Assembly (NCBI GenBank): GCA_028285005.1
Contig: JANQQP010000015.1
Location: 62,001 to 126,000, forward strand
Source of the DNA: Dehalococcoidia bacterium
GTDB lineage: Bacteria > Chloroflexota > Dehalococcoidia > Lucifugimonadales > Lucifugimonadaceae
Length of the DNA: 64,000 bases
Direction: 5' to 3'
This document shows positions 60,088-64,000 of the stretch, one piece after another. The translations under genes were made by a program, and so were the position numbers. Under the pieces are notes generated by a model. That model saw only the letters and a list, made by a program, of their open reading frames with translations, was not told where the DNA came from and searched no databases. How positions within the stretch are numbered: position 1 is the first letter of the stretch; each line of letters begins with the position of its first letter.

Positions 60088-62415
60088 CTAACTGCCCAGA
60101 GCGGCGCTGAGCTGCAGCGATCGCATCTGCGCCTCTGCCTTCGTCGCCTGCTCCGGAGTCACTGTCACCGGTGAGTAGGCAGCGCGGTCTGCGTCGGCTG
60201 CTGCGGCCAGCAATTCATCTGAGCCCTGCTCCATGTAGACAGCCGCCCGCTCCGCATACAGGCTGATCGGCTCGTTCTCCCGTCTCCGCCTGAACCCGGC
60301 CTTCGCAACCCTTCTTTCGAGCTTCGCGAACGACCTGAGAATGCGAATTCTGTCCGCTCTGTCGGCACCGGTAAGGGTCGAATACTTCATCAGTTCGAGC
60401 TCGTCTTGCTCGTCTCGGCGCCTGCGCCGAATCCAGTACCACCAGTATGCGAATCCGGCTATCGCGGTCAGAAGCATGATCGAAACACCGAACATCGGGC
60501 CGACAGCGAGCAGCCATTCGAACAGCGCAGCCAGACCGCCCGGTGATGAGTTCAGAGCAGACGCTAGGTTGTCGCCCAGCCTGCGGTCGAGCAGCGAACT
60601 GAGGCCGGACGGCGGAGGAGTCTCGAGCGACGTCGGACTGGGCAGGTCCGGCCTGGAAGAGGCGTCGAATGGCACCCATCCAGCCTCGTCGAATAACACC
60701 TCCGCCCATGCGTGCAGGTCCGTGTCCTTGATCTCTGCCGCTCCGGAGTACGGGTTGTACGTGCCTGGCAAGAAGCCGGTGGCTACCCGTGATTGCAGCC
60801 CGGCGGCACGAGACATCAAGGCCTGTGCGGTGGCGAAATCGATCGCAGATCCTGGCCGCTGGCCAAACACAAACTCTGTCAGTTCGGCGCTCGACTCAAG
60901 CGGCGATGTCGAATCCGGGTCGTACTCCAGTCCGTTGAGATATCCGGCGATCGTTGCTGCACGGTCGAAGTCGGTCTCAGCACCGGCGGTCAGCGCGCGT
61001 GCCAACGAATAGACCGATTCATATCCCGGAGGCAGCACACCAAACTCTGTCGCCGCCCAGCCTGCAGTGTCCTGCCTGAGCTCATCGGCCGTTATCGCCG
61101 GTCGGCCCGAAACAACCTGGTAGGTTGCGCCCTCGCCCACGTTCGGCAATCCGCGGCTGTCCCTCGGCACCGACAGTGACAGCGGCTCGTAGCCGGTGAT
61201 GAATTGCGGGCCAAGACCCTGCTGCATGAAGAACGTCTGCAGGTAGCGTTCGTCATCATCCTCACCGTCCGGGCGTGCGAACAGCGAGCCGAGGCGTCGA
61301 CGGTCGGGCAGTGTGGTCAACCATTCGGCGTCACCACCGATAGCAGGAGCGTCGAACGAATCATAGACAGCGCCTCGCCAGTAGCTGGCAACTCCGCTGC
61401 GTATGAAGGCCACGGTTCCGGGGTCGAGATCGGGCGCTGCCAACGGCGCACCGGTCGGGCGAGGGACGAACTCGCCAAACTGACCGGGAGCAGATCCCGC
61501 ATCGATGATCGACGGGCCGCCGCCGATGTCCGTCAGATCAGTTCCAACATCTCCGAGGATTCCGCCCGGACCGCCAACCGTTGCTCCGCCGGATGTCGCT
61601 TGCTGCTGAGCCGCCTGTTCGATCAACTCCCGCGCCTCTTCTGGAGTGAGCGGAGGTTCGGCTCCATCGCCAGCGCCGTTCACCGGCAGGATCGCGAATC
61701 GCGCCGACTCCGGCGTCTGCGAGGCATCCCAAGGTAAAAGCAAGAACGCGACCAGCGACGAGACACCGACAAGCCCGGCAACCGCGGCCCAGAAGGTCAC
61801 GGAAGCCGCCGCGCCGCCTCGTCGCACGACGGATGAGTCTCGAGTGATGTCGGTGTACTGGCTCAGGGCGAGGAAGGTCACGATGATCGCCAGATAGCCG
61901 CCCAGTAGCGCCGCAAACTCGTTCCCAAAAGCCAGCTCACTGGCGAAGAACATGATGAGTGCCGAGAAGAAGAGCTGCGTGTATAGACCGGCACGTGTCC
62001 GAGCTTCGAAGACTGAAGCGGCGCCCGCGATCAGCAGGAAGTGAGCGACCGGGATGCGTTCGCCTCGGACCGCCAGCACAAGCTCATGCCGCATCGCCAC
62101 ACCCACGACGATGATGATGAGGGCGATGATCAGTGGTAGTGCTGGCACCCGTTTCCTGATCGCTTTGTAGGCCACGATATGACCGACGACGAACACCGGC
62201 ATGGCGATCAGCGGCACCACGAGTGAAGAGCTGACAAGGATTAGCGACATCGCGGCCCAGAGCGAGGCAAGCAGAGCTACAACGCGCACTCGTATGGAGC
62301 GCTCAGGTTTGTCCGAAAAGACCTTGCGGTAGAGATTCATCAGCGAGGATTCAGCGCGACCAGACGTTGTCCGCTTCATCGCCGTTGCAGGAAGTGACTG
62401 TGATGCGGTCGTCAT
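60088..62415 (-). CDS. Transglutaminase-like membrane protein (TgpA-type) lacking the catalytic cysteine
   Basis: A 775-aa protein with about six N-terminal helices, an extracytoplasmic transglutaminase-like domain, a late helix (VGPMFGVSIMLLTAIAGFAYWWYW) and a DUF4129-type cytoplasmic tail. In active TgpA proteins the motif reads GxCExF; here it is RPGSAIDFATAQALM, with Ala at the cysteine position. The following LHAWAEV (His) and PFDAS (Asp) are kept. It is probably not a transglutaminase, but a structural or binding relative. The preceding DUF58 gene overlaps it by four bases, and a MoxR ATPase gene lies upstream, the usual order of this operon type. Confidence 0.88.
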   Translation of the reverse strand: MTTASQSLPATAMKRTTSGRAESSLMNLYRKVFSDKPERSIRVRVVALLASLWAAMSLILVSSSLVVPLIAMPVFVVGHIVAYKAIRKRVPALPLIIALIIIVVGVAMRHELVLAVRGERIPVAHFLLIAGAASVFEARTRAGLYTQLFFSALIMFFASELAFGNEFAALLGGYLAIIVTFLALSQYTDITRDSSVVRRGGAAASVTFWAAVAGLVGVSSLVAFLLLPWDASQTPESARFAILPVNGAGDGAEPPLTPEEARELIEQAAQQQATSGGATVGGPGGILGDVGTDLTDIGGGPSIIDAGSAPGQFGEFVPRPTGAPLAAPDLDPGTVAFIRSGVASYWRGAVYDSFDAPAIGGDAEWLTTLPDRRRLGSLFARPDGEDDDERYLQTFFMQQGLGPQFITGYEPLSLSVPRDSRGLPNVGEGATYQVVSGRPAITADELRQDTAGWAATEFGVLPPGYESVYSLARALTAGAETDFDRAATIAGYLNGLEYDPDSTSPLESSAELTEFVFGQRPGSAIDFATAQALMSRAAGLQSRVATGFLPGTYNPYSGAAEIKDTDLHAWAEVLFDEAGWVPFDASSRPDLPSPTSLETPPPSGLSSLLDRRLGDNLASALNSSPGGLAALFEWLLAVGPMFGVSIMLLTAIAGFAYWWYWIRRRRRDEQDELELMKYSTLTGADRADRIRILRSFAKLERRVAKAGFRRRRENEPISLYAERAAVYMEQGSDELLAAAADADRAAYSPVTVTPEQATKAEAQMRSLQLSAALGS

Positions 62416-63656
62416 GCTGCCACCTGTGCTGCTGCCCTTGCGTCCAGAGGTGATCTCGCAGGTGCCGACGTCACACCACCGACGCCGTTCTCGATCTCAG
62501 ACAGCACGCGGTCGAGCTCGCCAGGAACGCACTGCACGACTGGCACACCGGCCTGCTGAAGGGCTCCGAACGAATCCGCACTTGTGTCACCGTCCACATA
62601 CATAACGGCGATACAGGCGATTCCTCGGCCCGCGGCTTCGGCCACTGCAGCAGCCTCGTCACCGCTACTGGAACTCAGAAATGCGATCAACCGTCGCCCC
62701 GGCTGAAGCCTCGCGATTCGCTGCACTAACGACTCAGTGCCATGAGCTTCCTGTTCCATCCGCGCCAGGTGCTCCATCACGCCGGACCAGGCCATGAAAT
62801 CAGGCGACTCCCCGGTGGCGGTCAGCACCGAGACCGTTCCGCCCTCTCGCTCGATCACCTTTGCACAGCTCCCCGCGATCCGAGCTGCGTAGTCGAGCGA
62901 CGATTCGGGGCTCTCACCCTCAACATTCACAGCATCGATCGCAAACACGACGGCGCGGTCGTTCCAGGTGTCGAACTCACGCACAGCGAGACGGCCGCTA
63001 CGGGCAGAGTTCCGCCAGTGAATGGAGCGATACGGGTCACCTGCGACGTAAGCCCGTGTCCCCGAAGCATCCACTCCGGTCCGTGACTTGCGTCGGCCCT
63101 CGTGCTCCCCTGCCTGCGATTCAAGCAGACCGAGCCTGCTCATGGGTTTCCACAACGGATACGCCAGGACGCTGTGACTCATCGGGATGCTGCGCCTGCG
63201 ACGGAACATTCCGAACGGCCCGGTGATCTCAATCAACGACTCGCCAAGTGAGTGCAAGCCTCGCCGCTCGATCTTCAGCGGTCGGTCTGAGAGCGATGTC
63301 CGCCGTGGCCATATCCAGAAGAAGATGCTGCGGCTCTCACTCTCGATTCCCGCAACCGTCACCGGATACGAGACCGAAACCAGGAATCTAGGCAGCCACC
63401 AGCGATTCCGCAGCGACAGATTGACCGGGAGGTCGTCTCCCTCGGTCAGGCCGGGTTCAGCCGCAGATGATCTACGCTCAATCGACCGCTCGAGCTTCAG
63501 TCCCGGCATCGACAGCCAGGGAACAGCGAGCGAGAAGAGCACCATGCCCCACAGAACCGCGTCGGCCAAATGGACCCAGCCAACACGCGTGGCTGAGGCA
63601 AGGAAGAAGACGGCGACAGCCACGGCAATGATGCCTGCACCCCGCCGCGTGATCAC
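62412..63656 (-). CDS. DUF58 domain protein of the MoxR operon
   Basis: A 414-aa protein: two short N-terminal helices, then the DUF58 motif region DASGTRAYVAGDPYRSIHWRNSARSGRLAVREFDTWNDRAVVFAIDAV. A von Willebrand-like fold follows (VISVLTATGES-like strands). The GTG start lies 37 bases after the MoxR stop; the stop overlaps the transglutaminase-like gene by four. DUF58 proteins pair with MoxR ATPases; the shared role is thought to be protein or complex maturation. Confidence 0.9.
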   Translation of the reverse strand: MITRRGAGIIAVAVAVFFLASATRVGWVHLADAVLWGMVLFSLAVPWLSMPGLKLERSIERRSSAAEPGLTEGDDLPVNLSLRNRWWLPRFLVSVSYPVTVAGIESESRSIFFWIWPRRTSLSDRPLKIERRGLHSLGESLIEITGPFGMFRRRRSIPMSHSVLAYPLWKPMSRLGLLESQAGEHEGRRKSRTGVDASGTRAYVAGDPYRSIHWRNSARSGRLAVREFDTWNDRAVVFAIDAVNVEGESPESSLDYAARIAGSCAKVIEREGGTVSVLTATGESPDFMAWSGVMEHLARMEQEAHGTESLVQRIARLQPGRRLIAFLSSSSGDEAAAVAEAAGRGIACIAVMYVDGDTSADSFGALQQAGVPVVQCVPGELDRVLSEIENGVGGVTSAPARSPLDARAAAQVAA

Positions 63657-63693
63657 TGTGCCGCTCCGGTTCTCGTTTCGGCAATTGGCGTCA

Positions 63694-64000
63694 TCACGCC
63701 GGCACCGGCACCGACTCGATCGATTCTGCGACCACTTCCTCGGCCGACATCTCGTTACCCGGCGCCATCATCAACCTGTGCGCCACGACGTGTCCTGCAA
63801 TGTCAGTGACATCCGCAGGTGTAACGAAGCTTCGGCCATCGAACGCGGCCCAGCACTGCGCTGCCCGCTGCAGAGCGGCGCTTCCCCTTGGGCTGAGTCC
63901 GGTGTGTACCGATGAGTGCTGCCTCGTCGCCCTGGCGACATTGACGATGTACTCGCGCACCTGCGTTGATACCTCGATGCCCATCACGGTCGACTGCATC
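63694..64000 (-). CDS. MoxR-family AAA+ ATPase, C-terminal part (gene runs off the window end)
   Basis: About 102 C-terminal residues are visible; the rest is beyond base 64000. The segment VREYIVNVARATRQHSSVHTGLSPRGSAALQRAAQCWAAFDGRSFVTPADVTDIAGHVVAHRL is the lid domain typical of MoxR ATPases, including the sensor-2 arginine in GLSPRGS. It heads the operon with DUF58 and the transglutaminase-like gene. Confidence 0.85.
   Translation of the reverse strand, partial: MQSTVMGIEVSTQVREYIVNVARATRQHSSVHTGLSPRGSAALQRAAQCWAAFDGRSFVTPADVTDIAGHVVAHRLMMAPGNEMSAEEVVAESIESVPVPA

Overview
The window (about 60% G+C, dense coding on both strands, few intergenic gaps, no rRNA or tRNA gene found) looks like a chromosomal segment of a member of the Chloroflexota, most likely a SAR202/Dehalococcoidia-type heterotroph. 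This assignment is an inference. It rests on the Chloroflexus-like malate dehydrogenase N-terminus, three enolase-superfamily dehydratases, tandem short-chain dehydrogenases, several sugar-acid or hydroxyacid enzymes, and many TTG and GTG starts. No marker gene settles it.

Regions. 0-9.5 kb is core metabolism: malate dehydrogenase (partial), monomeric isocitrate dehydrogenase, acyl-CoA carboxylase beta chain, folP-folK, two thioredoxin-fold lipoproteins and glycyl-tRNA synthetase. 9.5-34.7 kb is a catabolic and accessory region: an AraC-type regulator, two SDR paralogues, two alcohol dehydrogenases, RidA, two VOC proteins, an MFS transporter, two tandem enolase-superfamily genes followed by a ketopantoate-reductase-like gene, an HpcH/HpaI aldolase, an HxlR regulator with a divergent membrane protein, a threonine-synthase-like enzyme, a C-terminal protease, a third enolase-superfamily enzyme, smpB and a hydroxyacid dehydrogenase. 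Intergenic gaps here hold MITE-like and double-hairpin repeats.

34.8-58.9 kb is the most striking part: an extracellular/cytoplasmic contractile injection system (eCIS, phage-tail-like). One long minus-strand array runs sheath, tube, tail-assembly-type protein, a 48-codon DUF6760-like gene with no standard start codon, second tube protein, a 954-aa disordered protein, LysM baseplate protein, VgrG-like spike, PAAR tip, gp25, baseplate J/gp6 and tail protein I. The array then continues through translational-overlap junctions into a zinc-ribbon transmembrane protein with a large exported domain and a small basic membrane protein. Next on the same strand come a 751-aa fusion of a dCache sensor to a pentameric ligand-gated ion channel (Cys-loop superfamily) and a tail-anchored beta-sandwich protein. 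On the plus strand a three-gene cargo module (DUF4157 protein with hydrophobic C-terminus, chaperone-like protein, stand-alone DUF4157 protein) sits beside the AAA+ ATPase and the DUF4255 cap protein. No tape-measure or tail-fibre gene is recognisable. My reading is a membrane-linked injection machine whose neighbours could sense and gate ion flux.

58.9-64 kb returns to housekeeping: another hydroxyacid dehydrogenase, then a minus-strand MoxR ATPase / DUF58 / transglutaminase-like operon. The transglutaminase-like protein lacks the catalytic cysteine.
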